From: Corinectria fuckeliana
Lineage: Eukaryota > Ascomycota > Sordariomycetes > Hypocreales > Nectriaceae
Direction: 5' to 3'
Length of the DNA: 64,000 nt
Assembly (NCBI GenBank): GCA_019137255.1
Contig: WPDH01000169.1
Coordinates: 173,940-237,939 of the forward strand
Shown: positions 46,629 through 58,489 of the stretch, piece by piece
Position numbering within the stretch: position 1 is the stretch's first letter
Layout: the number at the start of each line of letters is the position of its first letter
Notes under the pieces: model-generated
The model's input: only the letters and a program-made list of their open reading frames with translations
Told to the model about the DNA's origin: nothing
Databases searched by the model: none
Translations under genes and position numbers: made by a program

Positions 46629-48884
46629 TTAGACCAGCAGGGCCAGTACGAAAGGGAAAGCCATCATAAGACTGCCACGGATGACATTGCCACTGCTGGC
46701 AGCCGGGGCGGTAGGAGGCACAGGGGCAGCAGATGGGGTCGAGGCCACGACAGGGATGGTAGCTGGGGTCGAGTAAACAACCGGTGCAGTGTAAGAGCCA
46801 GTGGCAACGGGAACACCGGGAACAACAGGCTTCTCGGTCGAGACAGTGCCGTTGCTGGCGGGGAAAGGAGCTGTCTCGACGGGACCAGGGACGGTCTGGA
46901 TGCCAGTGGGGGCTTCGGGGACGGAGTTGACAGGGGTCTCGGAGCCGGGAACGCTGGAACCAGATGCTTCGGGAACCGAAGGGGTAGAGGCAACGGGAGT
47001 CTCGGTCTGCAGGGCAGAAGTAACATGAGGAGCCTCAGTGCTCTTCACAGTCTCCTCCGTAGCAGGAGTGCTAGCGGCAGTCTCCTCGGTCGCAGGGCAG
47101 ACGGTAGTTCGGTCAACGATGGTGACAGTAGGCGCAGGAGGGGGGTTGGTTGGCGCGTGGAAAGTGCTGGTGGTGCGCTCGCTGCAGGGGACGATGGTGA
47201 CAAGAGTATCGGTGACGGTGGTTACGGCCACGGGAGTCGACTTCGAGACAGACGAAGAGGCGGGGGCATCGCTGTTTGAACCGGCAGGGCAGATGTATGT
47301 GCTCGAGATGACGGTGGAAGTGACGACCTTCTGCGTGTAGCGAGCAGGGCAGTTGACAACAGAAGCAGCACAGCTGGTAATGGTGTAGACGTGGGTGGAC
47401 GTAACAGTGCTGGTGACATCGCCTCCTACCGAGCCATGAGCGCTCGAGTTGCCCTGGCCCGCAGCAGGGGTGATGAGGGGGCGGAAGCTGGTCGCAGTTC
47501 CAGTACCAGAGATTGAGATGGAAGTGATGGAGCCGTCGCCGTTGCCGTACGGGGCGGCAGTGACGGAGCTGTCACCATTGCCGGACGGGACGGTACTGAC
47601 GGAGACGGAACCAGTGGAAACGGTAGATGCCGAGACCGCGCCGGAGAGGCTGGGTACAGGGACACCCGACTTGATGGGGTTACCAATAACCGAGACAAAC
47701 CCAGATGAGACAGCAGAAGCGGTAGAAGCTGAGACTGCGCCGGAGACGTCGGGGCCAGAAGCGTATGAAGCACCGCCGGTAGTCGGGACGTTGGTAGCCG
47801 AGGCAGTACCAGTGGCGGTAGAGACAGCAGTGGACGAGGCATCACCAATCTCAGCACGCTCGAAAGTCTCGAGGAAAACACCAGGGGTACCACGGCTGGA
47901 CAGACAAAGCTTGGCCTTGGCAGCGGCACCGAGAGTGACGGTCAAGCTGGGAGCCAGGCTGAGGTCGAGGATATCGCCAACCTCGACGTTGAGGTCGACA
48001 GCGAGGCCGAGAGTAAGAGCAATAATCTCCGAGACGGAGACAACGCAGTCGTCAGAGGCAATAAGGACAGCAGTGTAGTCAAACAGGCTGACCCAGATGG
48101 CGATCTTGGCACCGGCCTCAATCTCAAGGACAGGGATCTCAAGCTCAGCCTCAAGGTCGATCTCGGTTCGGAGGCGGAGGCCAAGCTGAATGGCAACCTC
48201 AGCAGACAAGTCAACCTCGGCGCCAATGCCGAGAGGAAGAGCCTTGGCAACAAGTCCGTCCAGAGAGACATGGACAATGTCCTTGGTCAGCAGAGAAACG
48301 TCGACGAAGGCCTCCTCGCCAAAGGAGATGTAGACGCCGGCCGAAACATCGATGGCGGCATCGACACCAATCACAAGATCGAGAGCAACAGCAGCGCCGG
48401 CCTCGGCCTCGGCCAGTCCGGGGATTTCAAGCTCGAGCTTGGGGGAAGCAAACAGCTCGACGGACTCGTGGACAGCGGCTGAGGCTGCGATGTCGACCTG
48501 GATAAAAGCCTTGACGCCTCCGAGGCCCACTCGGATCTTGGGCTCTTCGAGGAACCCCTTGACGAGTTCGAGTGTGACGTCTCCGGAGATTTGGGCCTTG
48601 GGCAGGTGGAGTCCGAGGCTGATGGCGGCGGATGTCTCGGTCTCCGCAGCAGCGATACTATAAAACATGTCAGTACGAACGACTCACTACCGAGGACGCT
48701 GTAATCATGTTACGTACCCTGCGAAGAGCGTGTGCTCCTCCAAGTCTTTCGCCAGGCTGCAGGTCGCGGGAGCAACGCTGCTGATCTTGTTCTTCAGACC
48801 ACCGAGACCGCCCAGAAGGTGCGGGGAGGCTTGGGCCAAGGCCACAAGGCCTCCCAGAGTGGGAAGAAGACTAGAAGTACGCAT
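46629..48884 (-). CDS. GPI-anchored Ser/Thr/Pro-rich cell wall protein
   Basis: Two exons (48884-48718, 48657-46629; 60-nt intron) give 731 residues. A signal peptide (M-R-T-S-S-L-L-P-T-L-G-G..Q-A-S) comes first. Residues about 60-330 are a domain of short alternating strands rich in acidic, Val, Ile, Leu and Ala residues (e.g. V-D-L-S-A-E-V-A-I, E-I-D-L-E-A-E-L-E-I), with two Cys. Then a long Ser/Thr/Gly/Val/Pro-rich stalk for O-mannosylation with Cys-bearing motifs (I-T-S-C-A-A-S-V-V-N-C-P-A-R, Y-I-C-P-A-G, T-T-V-C-P-A-T). The C-terminus S-S-G-N..F-P-F-V-L-A-L-L-V is a GPI signal. Likely plasma membrane or wall, adhesin or wall structure role; function unproved. Codon use in the stalk is GC-rich and repetitive but the frame is clean. 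Confidence 0.85.
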
Positions 48885-51709
48885 CTCGTGAATTTCAGTA
48901 ATGAATGGCTGGAGAAACAATGTCTCCGAAGGGCTGTAAAGAGTGACTGGAAAGGACTGGTTCGATGGCTGCAACACAGTTAGAGACAAAAGGTTTCGCT
49001 TCGACAGCAAGAGGGGTCCTATTTCAATGGCAATTCACCACCACGACCCTTGGGGGGTTGTGGGCCGTGAGGTAGTCGTTGCCTCCAAGCGCATCCTCCT
49101 GTCAGTTCCTTTCTCTGGGCGGTAAGTAGATCCCCAGTGATTATCTCATTATGGTTGCCGATCATCATATCGAACCCATGAAAATGCCCGACCATTAGAG
49201 CGGACTTTGTTTCCGTCCGCTTCGGCTTTACGCACGTGCAGGGGGTGAGGGCTTCCCTTTCCCCGGTAGACGGCTAGCGGCTGTTAGTTGTCAGGGGCTA
49301 GGACATCTCGCTGCCTCCTGGACGATTCATGTTTGATGTTTGGCGACGCTTTGAGCCCTTGGAGCAAGGCCTATCCTTGCGTGCAGAGGCTCAAGCGCGA
49401 TAGATCGCCCATCGCAATTCGCGTAGAACTGAGTGCAACCCTCATCCTACAATGCGTCGTAACCCCTATTGCCCTAGATCCATAAGACGGAATGCGTCAT
49501 CGGGTGCAAAATGAGAACGCGTACGGAGCATGGAAGTCCAAGACGCGGTGTGAGGAAGAGCAATGCTCACATACCGCCAATTCCAATGCTATTAGGATCG
49601 TTCAGCGGTTCAATTGCTACTCTTTATCCCTGTTGGAATGACTCGTCGGTGAAGTCAACTAGCCCCGCAAACGACTGGGAGCCCTGGGCGTCAAGCTGGT
49701 CGCGATTGGCAGCTCACCGAGGATAGCTCAGAGCCAGCCCTCTCAAATCAAATTGCCAACCCATCTACAAAGTACAGAAAGCACGACATCAGTTTGTTAG
49801 CTAAGCTTCACCTCACCGGTTTGACACCAGGTCTAGCCCATTCTTGCTTTTGTTTTGTGAGAGCGACTTTGCTTGGCGTTGTGTTGGATGAAAAGTGACT
49901 ATCAAGGAACGATGTTCTACCTGTCCGCAGCCCAGGGGCCTACAATAGTCAGAACATGACGCAATTACTCAGCCTAGTCTAGGGTATTTTGCTACGAGTC
50001 ATTGAATCAGTACCTTCTTTACGAGTAGACTGGTAGAGGCAACTTGTTACTTTCGCTGAGGGGTCGTGCCCACGACATGCACCAGCTTCTGCTTACTTGT
50101 AACAAATATTTTCCAGAAATACCACATCACGCAACTGGGAAAGAAACTCCTGGCAGCTGGGAAGCAGAAGCCAATGGATATATGAGAGCATAAGAGTACA
50201 AGGAACGGGTTCTCCCGGGTTGACATCACCTAGGGTGTAGGGTAGTCACTCGGTAATGCCTACTGCATGTCAAACTAATCATCAACATCTCTCTCGACGT
50301 AGATGCCGAATTAATTTTGTTGTAATTAAAGTTGCTGGACAAAGGAAAAGAGAGCGACGGGCACCTGTGATTGATGCTCAACTGCATCCCGTAGACTACT
50401 CTCACCGGTCTTTCTCCCAATCAAGCGGCGCACACAATGCAAACAATATTTACGCAGCTATTGCATCAAACAAATCCGACTTTGAACGAGGCCCAGTAGA
50501 CCAGATTAGTGACTCTGGGAATTGTGTCACTCTTCAAATCCAGCATCATCATCAACTCTGTCTCATCTCGAGGATGAATTTTATTGTCGTGCTCAAAAGC
50601 GTCCCGCAAGGCCGTGCTATCTCCACAACCCGAGCGACACGGCGATCTATGAGCAGGGCATTTTAACCTCCATTATACACCGTACACTACTTATTGCATT
50701 ACTTCCTGTAGTGGTCACTTTGAGCGAGCTGAAAGAGTACGCATCGGTTGTAACGGCCAACGCGACAGCGGGTGTGAGATGCCTCAGTCCGTTCCTCTCG
50801 GTTGCCCCCTTCTCGTGTTGAGTGTTAGCACAGCCGCAACTCAATCACATTGTAAGACAAATAATGCAAAGTACTTCGTATAAACCTGCAGAGAATGCAT
50901 ACTGGTCCAAGCGTTCCTCCGCTGATAATTGACGGAACAATTCCCATTAACTACGTCAAGTGGGGTTTATCGGCTAGGGAACTAAGTATGGCTAGTCTCT
51001 CAGCTAAGTGAGACATGGAATCATATAGAGTTGGCTAGCAAGCTGCCGGCAGGTAAGAACACAGCATACGCCAAGAGTTGAGTCCGATTCGCTAGGCTTA
51101 TTCCATGCTTCGTAATAGAGAACGGAGCACTATCCAAGGCATACCAAGTTACGGCGATGTGTCGGCTACGTTGACAAACCGCGGCAGTTTCTATACTGAG
51201 AGCAGTCAATCTGCATGTAGCAACACCTAGAGACAATACTATCCTGTAAAAGTCTGGAAACCCCTTGGAGCTATGCCTCAACTGGCACTCGGTCAAACTC
51301 GTAATAATCAATTCCCCGCAGGTAGAAAGCCAAATCCAGGCTGGCAAGCCGGTAGCCGAGAGCCGTTTCAAAAAGGACCTTTGGCCGTGCCGATGCGGCC
51401 CGTCCACGTTATATTGATCAGGAGACTGACGGACCCGATTTCTCCGTAAAGGCCTAGACCACAGTTTAATGGGCTAACACTGCATGATCCCTGCGTAACG
51501 GCTGTTTTCAGCTCCATCTCGTGTTGAAACATCCGCTCCATGCATTGTCAGCCTTACTAAGGCAGGGTTAGTTAAGACTTGTTCCATGTATAGGCTTTTT
51601 ACTTTAGTTGAGGATGTAGACTTGGCCCTGATTGGCAGGCAGGTGCTCACCTGTAAGAAAGTGTTTGATGCCGAATGCCTCTCTGTCTGCTCTGCTCACT
51701 CTGTCTCTG
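48885..51709. other. Long intergenic region without a supported gene
   Basis: About 2.8 kb of normal composition. Short open stretches (e.g. 50256-50666 plus, 51021-51407 minus) lack domain-like sequence, introns or codon bias, so I do not call them. Possible decayed sequence or non-coding transcript. Confidence 0.4.
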
Positions 51710-51717
51710 TATAAATA
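51710..51717 (+). promoter_or_regulatory. TATA box of the expansin-like gene
   Basis: TATAAATA, about 140 bp upstream of the ATG at 51857, followed by a CT-rich stretch typical of fungal transcription starts. Confidence 0.6.
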
Positions 51718-51856
51718 GCCACCGTTGTCTCCTCACTGTTGCTCACACTTGAATTGAATCTGCACTCATTTCTTCACCTTCTGGACTGAAAGTTCTTGGA
51801 CAGCTCCTGAGGCTCCAATCAATACCTCTTTTCAGCCCCCCTCCAACAATCCCGCA

Positions 51857-52593
51857 ATGAATTTCTTGCTTTCTCTTCTTCTCGCCGCCACGGCCGTTGT
51901 TGGACTTCCTGGACCCAATGCCAAGTCCAGGGTTGCCTTGATCAGCCCGAGAGCGGACATCACGGGGTCCTCGACCTTTTATGGCGGTAATCTCGCTGGT
52001 GGCAACTGCGGGTTCTCATCGTATTCACTCCCTTCCGGAATATACGGAACTGCCTACTCTGGAGCCAAGTGGAGCAACGCTGCTCAATGCGGTGCCTGTA
52101 TTGAGGTCACCGGCCCGAAGGCCACTATTAAAGCCATGGTCAGTTACTCTACGCTACGTTCAACATAGTATTGATTCAGTTGTAGATTGTTGATCAATGC
52201 CCTGAATGCGACGAGGGCCATCTCGATCTCTTCCCGGATGCCTTCACGGCCGTTGGAGGAACTGACGGCATTGTCGCAACTTCGTACAAGTTTGTCGACT
52301 GCGGCATCACGTCGCCCCTTTACATCCGCAACAAGGAGGGCACCTCTGAATACTGGTTCTCCATGCAGGTAGTTAACCACAACCAGCCCATCAAGAGCCT
52401 CGAGGTCAGCACCGACAGTGGCAATACCTGGACTACGACCACCCGTCAACCTTACAACTTCTTTGAGAACTCGAGCGGCTTCGGCGTGGCTGCGACAACA
52501 GTCAGGGTCACAAGCACCAGTGGAAAGACTGTTACCATTAGCAACGTTGGAGTGGCTGCAGGTGCTCAGTATACCGCTGCTAGTAACTTCTAA
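51857..52593 (+). CDS. Secreted expansin-like protein
   Basis: Two exons (51857-52138, 52186-52593; 47-nt intron) give 229 residues. Signal peptide M-N-F-L-L-S-L-L-L-A-A-T-A-V-V-G. The first domain is a double-psi beta barrel of the expansin/GH45-like type: G-S-S-T-F-Y-G-G-N-L-A-G-G-N-C-G-F, A-Q-C-G-A-C-I-E-V-T-G-P, I-V-D-Q-C-P-E-C-D-E-G-H-L-D-L (the last Asp is the conserved one). The second domain is a beta sandwich like the expansin C-terminal CBM63, with aromatic surface residues (Y-W-F, W-T-T). Expansins loosen cellulose-matrix contacts without hydrolysis. Length matches fungal and bacterial two-domain expansins (about 200-240). No CBM1. Confidence 0.9.
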
Positions 52594-54106
52594 GCGTAAA
52601 ACTAACTGCTGCTGGGAATATTCAGCTACTGGGGGAGTAGGCAGGGGAATGGCTGTGGCGGGGCTCGAGGTGTAGCATGGATGCGGGAACGTGTATTGAC
52701 AAAGGTAGTAAGAAATATGAATGGGACTCTTCCGTTGTTGTCTGTGGTTCCGGTATAGTCACTTATAACTTCCCAAGCCTCCAGATAAATGGTCAGTAAG
52801 GTCGCGCTGCAGCACTATGTGGATCCTCATTATCATGCTAGTGACTGAGCTAGACGACCGGTTCTTGAAGCCTCGCACAGTGAGTCTAGAACATGGCGTC
52901 GATCCAGAACAGCAGTCAGAGATGCTGGGAGATTTGCTGGACACAGATTGCGACATCGCTTATCAGGGGCTGGACCTTGTGATGCGTGTATTGATAATAC
53001 CGAGAATGAGTTAGTTTAGCTATGCTTTTGCCTTACCATCGAGCACTGCCTCTTCATCATTCGAGTGGTTGAAACCTAGCAATGTTGCGGATTGAGTCAT
53101 TGGATCACGGTGTTGGGTGCATACGTGTTCAAAGGCAGGGGAGGACTTCATCCAACAGACCAGCCTCAGTGTTATTGACGAACTTGGGCTATTTGCTAAG
53201 GTCTAACTCTAGCAATATAAAGGCGTATAGCCTTCATAGAAGCGGGTGATACAGAGAGAAGTTAATGCGCGAAAGTTGAAACGGACGGCGAAATAATGGA
53301 ACCATGGCGCCTGTTCGTCTGGAAGGGAGGTCCATATCGAGGTCCCGCAGGTTGCTAGTAAGTGAACTGCTCATCCCTTCCCGAATTTCCTCGTTTCACT
53401 CATCCTTGGCCGATGACGAGTTGCGTGACTTCGTCTAACCAGTGGTCGAGCTGACTGACCACAGTACCGAGAGGCTCTTGGCCTAACAACTACATGATAA
53501 GACGCCCTTCAACTCTAGCTCTATTCATGTCAACGCCGATCCAACTATTCTCGGTTCCCTTCCATTGCTGTCCACTCTTCTAGGGCCTGGCTCAAGGAAA
53601 AGGCGCCGGAACTAGGTTACCTTCGCTCACTAGTCATGTTAGGTAGAAACAGTAGCACTATTACAGCCATGTCAACCACATCTCGTGTAGCTCCCTCGTC
53701 CTCTCAAAATTGGGCAGTGGTATGTCGGTGGCAGAAGAAGATGTCAGCACTATTCATATTGTCACTTATGGATCTAATCAGTTCATGAGACGCCTAGAGC
53801 TTATGACGTGGATGACGTGACCAGAAGATCGTACTCGGTGACCTTGAATTTTAAAAGAGACTAACTACAGGAGAACTAGATGGATGTAGTGGTTGCACCT
53901 CCGACACGTCTCTTAGTTAACTAGAAAGTTCTTACACACAATTGCTTGCTAGAAACTTTATCAGAGGCTTCCACTTGTTAGCTGCTAAACAACATTCCTT
54001 CTTCAGCTACAAACATCACCGCCCATACTCTCAAATTCTCAGGTCCTGCAAGCTGTAGACAATCATCTCTAGTCCAACCCCGTGTGCACATTCATTATCC
54101 AACCTC
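52594..54106. other. Intergenic region without a supported gene
   Basis: About 1.5 kb downstream of the expansin-like gene and at the 3' end of the next minus-strand gene. No coding sequence that I trust. Confidence 0.4.
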
Positions 54107-57100
54107 CTAGTCTAGCCAGAAGTATTCCAAATTGTTCAAAAAGTCCACGTCGACGTTGACAAAGCTCCTCCATAGATCCACCTCCCTCAGCCATGGCTTT
54201 GTCTGCAAAGCAAACGTAACAGCCGTAGAGTACTTCAAGAGATCCCCCGCGTCTTCTCCCATGACGAGAATCAAATCACCACGGTGCATCACGCGCCCGC
54301 CAAATTGTGCCTGTAGTATCTCCAGTCTCGCCCCCGTGACACGATGAGCGCTAAACTCGCTAGCCGGCATGTCCTTGGGCACAAACTTCCATTCCCACGA
54401 GCGGCCAGCGCTGTCCAAGAAACTAGTGCCTTGGCGGCTTTGCAGACCGACCATGAAGGGGTAGAAGTGCGGCGCTGACCAGAGACGGAGCAGGGCAAAG
54501 CGGGCCGTTGGATGTGTGCTGGCAAACTTCTGAGCTGGAGGGAGTAATTCTGGCCACTGGGCTGGTGAGACAAAGGTAGGCGGGAATTTCATGGGGAAGT
54601 TGCCGTAGCGATCTTCGTAGTTGATGAAGAGGTCGAGTTTGTTAGGACGATGAGGTTCGGTGCTCGCTGTGGCTATTCCAGAGACGACTTGCGGGTCGTT
54701 CTGCAAGAAAGCCGGTGCAATGATTCCCGCCCGATACACTATCAGTTGTTAACAACCGCTATAATGAGTGAGAGTGAAGAGGGAAACCGACAATGAGCTA
54801 TGGTAGGGCGGATGGCAACACTCCAGTCCATGGGGTAGATATCAGCATAGTAACTTTTACTGTCCAAGATCTTTTTGAACTTATCCCAGAACCCCTTTTC
54901 GCGGTACTTGTAACTCGTTCGGGTTCTTCGATCAGGGCGTGTCTTGCACCGCTCCTTGGGTTTGAACAAGTCCGAGTTCCTGAGGTCCTCGCACTGGTTG
55001 GACTGCAGAAACCTGGTCACAAGGGCGGTAACGTCTAGCTCCGGGAAGAACATGGCCATGGCTGCGAATGCCTGGACCAAGTCCTGGACGATGAAGCCAT
55101 GCGGCCATGGAGCAGAAGGGTCTTGAGCGTAGAAGTCGTATCTTGCTCGCAGCTGAAGCCAGCCGAGGATTTCGACGAGGAGCCAGATCCAGTCGGTTGG
55201 GCCAGTATGTGAATAGCCAAGCATGAACGTGATTTTGTCTTGGACCTCGTGATACTTCTGGGTGGCCCCTGGCTCAAGATCTCCAATATGGAACGATTCC
55301 TTGAAGCCTATAAACCGTTAGTGTCAATAAGGAAGGGGAGTCGACTGTAGAAAGAATCGAGGATACCCACCAATCGCCCTGTCTCGTTCCATAATCTCCA
55401 TACTGTCTTCGGAATCTGGGGCTTTCAGCATCTTGCTCAGGCGAGTCTTGCGAAGTAGCGACTTCTGGTCTGCGGAAAGACCTCCCTTGAGCACCTGCTT
55501 CAGACCCGTCCTCCAAATCTTGGGTAACGTCCAGATATCGGCTTCGGCCGAGTCCGTCACAGCACTGAACGGGTTTCTACCGTCGTTCAGCGCCTCCAGG
55601 CCCTTAGCAAGATGTCGCATCGTGCTGGAGAGGTGTCCTTCCTCGATGCGGTTGACGCCGTTTCTAATCTCGCGGAAAGGCACGCTTGCATCGTTGGAGA
55701 CTAGCTCGTCAGGGAACAGGATTTTATCCTCGGTGGCATTGGGTTCGTTGTAGAACATGTACGGGGACTTGGCCAGCTCGGCGCCGCTGCGATCGGTGAC
55801 TACGTTGTCTCCAACGTCGAAGAGCCTGAACTCGTTTCGTTCATCTGTCATTATTTCCCAGAGACTCGTGGCCTTTTCACCTTCTCTTATCTGTCTCGTT
55901 CGCATCGTGTCCTTTTCCCGCGTGAGGGTCTGTAGAAGGGGTTGCATGTGCGAGTATACATCGCGAGGTTTGCTGATGCGCCAAGCGTTGCGGAGTTCCT
56001 AGTCTGGTGAGGTTGTGTCCTTCCGACAAAGAGCAAGGGAGCTTACCGTGATGATGACGTTGTACATGCCCATCGGCGGCTGGTCGGGCACAAAGTCCCA
56101 AATGAAGACGTCGTAGTAGTCGTCGAAGCTGAACCGCCATTCTCGCAGCTTGTCGGTCAGACTGAAATACTGCGGGCCTACTTCCAGCATGTTGAACCAT
56201 TCACTCTTAGAGGCCCTGCCTAGGCCTTGCTTCATCCGATAAGTCCAGAGTTGCTCATCCGGCGGCGCGGTGATGACACGCCCAGTCTTTCCATCTCGTA
56301 CCAAGACCAACAGCTCGCCGGTCCGCATCACGAGATACTGAAGGAAGCGTCGAGTGATAGGGTCGTTCCGCTTCATGTGAGCAGCAATAACATTCCTCGT
56401 CTCCACGAAATCATGCTGCCGCCGGCCTCGAGCCCTGCCTCCAACCTGGTTGTGTCTGCTATGCTGCTGAGCGTCAAAGTCGAGAAAGTACGGGAACACT
56501 TGGAGGTCCTGCAGCTGTTGCGTGAGCCTGTTGCTCCCCCAGGACACCCAGTTCGACGCAGGGAAATACTGCCAGTGGGTGAGCATGTTCAACTCGGAGA
56601 ACTCGGCCCAGTTGCGGCAAAGCTGAATAGCGTGTTTGAGATCGCAGTCCTTGGCCATGATGGAGAACTGAAGCCACCCGTCGCGGGACATGGCCTTCTC
56701 ACTGGCATGGTTCCAGATACTTTTGCCACAGATGGTCACCTTGGTCTTGCGTGTCTTTGTCTTGCGCTTCTTCCCCTTGAGCTTCCTGCTCTTGGCCTGC
56801 TTGAGGATTCTGGCTCTGAGCCAGTCGCTAGAATGGAGATGGGAATAGCGTTTGTCTGCGTTAAGTAGATCTTCAAAAGTCTCGTCGCCGTCGTCGTCGA
56901 CTTCCTCCACGACCTCCTCATCTACCTCGTCGCCACGAGCAAAGTCGGCACATGCATCGCGGATTTCCTGGAGAGAGGGCTTCTCAACCCTGAGACAAAG
57001 ATCCCGCAGGTCCGACTCAGCAATCTCTGCGTCTTGGAGAAAGTCCTGCACACTGCTTGCGCGGAGAGCAGCAGGGAGCATGGATGCTTGTGCAAGCAAC

Positions 57101-58354
57101 AGGCGGCAGAACAACAGCACTTTGATCTCGCCAATGTCCTTGACGGCTGACTCAATCTCATCATCCGTCATTGGCGCCGTCTTGTTCTGCGTCTCGTGCG
57201 GGTTTTCCAGCGTGCCGACAAGTTGAAAGCCAGAGACGCCGTCGTAGTTCTTCTTGACGCCCTCTTTCAGGCGCCTCCGCATCTCTTCCTCCGTCTCGAT
57301 GTTGCTTTTGTCCGGCTCTTGCAAGTCTGGGCTAGTGCCAGGTTGGTTGTCCTCCTTCTGTTGCATGTCGAGGAGCTTCTGCTGGCCGGTTGCGTCCTTG
57401 GAGCTGCTCGCTGCGTTGGCCTTGGGAGCTGCGCCCTTAGCCTTCGACTTCTTTTTGTTCTTCTTCGAAGTCGGTTGAGGTTCTTCCGCAAGTGGCTTCA
57501 CCTTGCTCTCGCCGGTCTTGGCATGCTCCTCGGTATGCAACCATAGGAAAAGCTTGATCAGATCAATATAACGGTCCCGGTCGTCCTGTGCCATGTCTTC
57601 AATGGGATCCCAAGCCTCGTCATCCTCCGACTCGTCTGACATGGACATCCGTTCCCGGTACGCGTCTTCGAGGTACGCATCTTGCCGCTTCTTCTCCTCT
57701 TTCTCCCGCTTCTGCTGCAGGCCAGCTTGCAGCTGCTTCCAGTGACGCTTGAACAAGGCAGCCTCCAGCTTGACCTTCTTCTGCTCCTTCTCGCCGCTTG
57801 CTTCCTCCTCGTCTTGGATCTTGCGAACCCATGTGAACCACAGTTCCTTCTGGTAGAGGACCTGGGCAGTACGCTTCTCAACCCTTCCCAGGGCGACGAG
57901 GACGGTGTGACGCTGGCTGCTTAGCCTGTCAAGGTATGCTTGGTGTCCGTAGTCAAAGTCGAGAGAGTAGAAATGCTTGTGGTGAAGCTTCCGTGCATCA
58001 ATGACTTTTCCCAGCAAGACGTACTTGTCGAACAAGTGCACATGTATCTCTTTGAGCGTCTTCTCATCTTCTATGCTCTCGAACGTTTCGTTTGCGAGGG
58101 GAACTTGCGAGTCCCTTAAGGCGGGAGGAGCCTCTTCGTCCATGGCATCGAGCCTGGCATTGCGTCGTTTGTAGCCCTTGTACAGACCGTAGACCTGCTT
58201 AGCATGGAACTTGCAGAAAAGGCCGTTGGCATTGGTGGCTTCGTTCGTACATCTCTCGGCGTCCGAGAGTTGCAAGGCCTGTCTGTGGTGAGTTGACAGT
58301 CCTTGTACCAAATATGGAGTTTCTTACCTAACACTGCGGCTCAATCGAAGCCAT
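54107..58354 (-). CDS. Large conserved fungal protein of unknown function (C-x..C..C-x-x-H N-terminus)
   Basis: Five exons (58354-58335, 58282-56047, 55998-55371, 55307-54792, 54738-54107) with introns of about 52, 48, 63 and 53 nt give 1343 residues. N-terminus: R-C-T-N-E-A-T-N-A-N-G-L-F-C-K-F-H-A-K-Q, a small Cys/His motif, then G-L-Y-K-G-Y-K-R-R-N-A-R-L-D. Coiled coil near 180-230, Lys/Ala/Ser low-complexity stretch near 290-330, acidic run E-V-D-D-D-G-D-E-T, a basic K-L-K-G-K-K-R-K-T-K-T-R-K-T-K run (possible NLS), and a hydrophobic W/Y/F-rich second half. Recognised only as a conserved fungal protein. Exon 1 is uncertain: the better donor GTAAGA leaves a TAG just before it; the donor used here is GTGTTA. 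Confidence 0.65.
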
Positions 58355-58489
58355 GGTTCTTGTCGGGGCTCCAGTTCACAGATCCGATAGTTAGGTGACG
58401 GACAAGAGCTTATTAGTTGGTGAAATTGTAATAGTCTTAGGGCCTGATCGGCACGCTCTTGATAACCACGGTTAGCACAACTGTAACTC

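Noticed and set aside
46801..47929. Open frames on both strands of the wall protein stalk
   Set aside because: Low-complexity Ser/Thr/Pro coding sequence commonly opens other frames; no start or domain supports them.
51021..51407. 128-residue minus-strand frame in the long intergenic region
   Set aside because: No domain, no intron or start context, no support beyond length.
57196..57924. Leucine-rich plus-strand frames over the large unknown gene
   Set aside because: Antisense to a Lys/Glu-rich coiled coil; reads as Leu/Phe/Ser because of complementarity.
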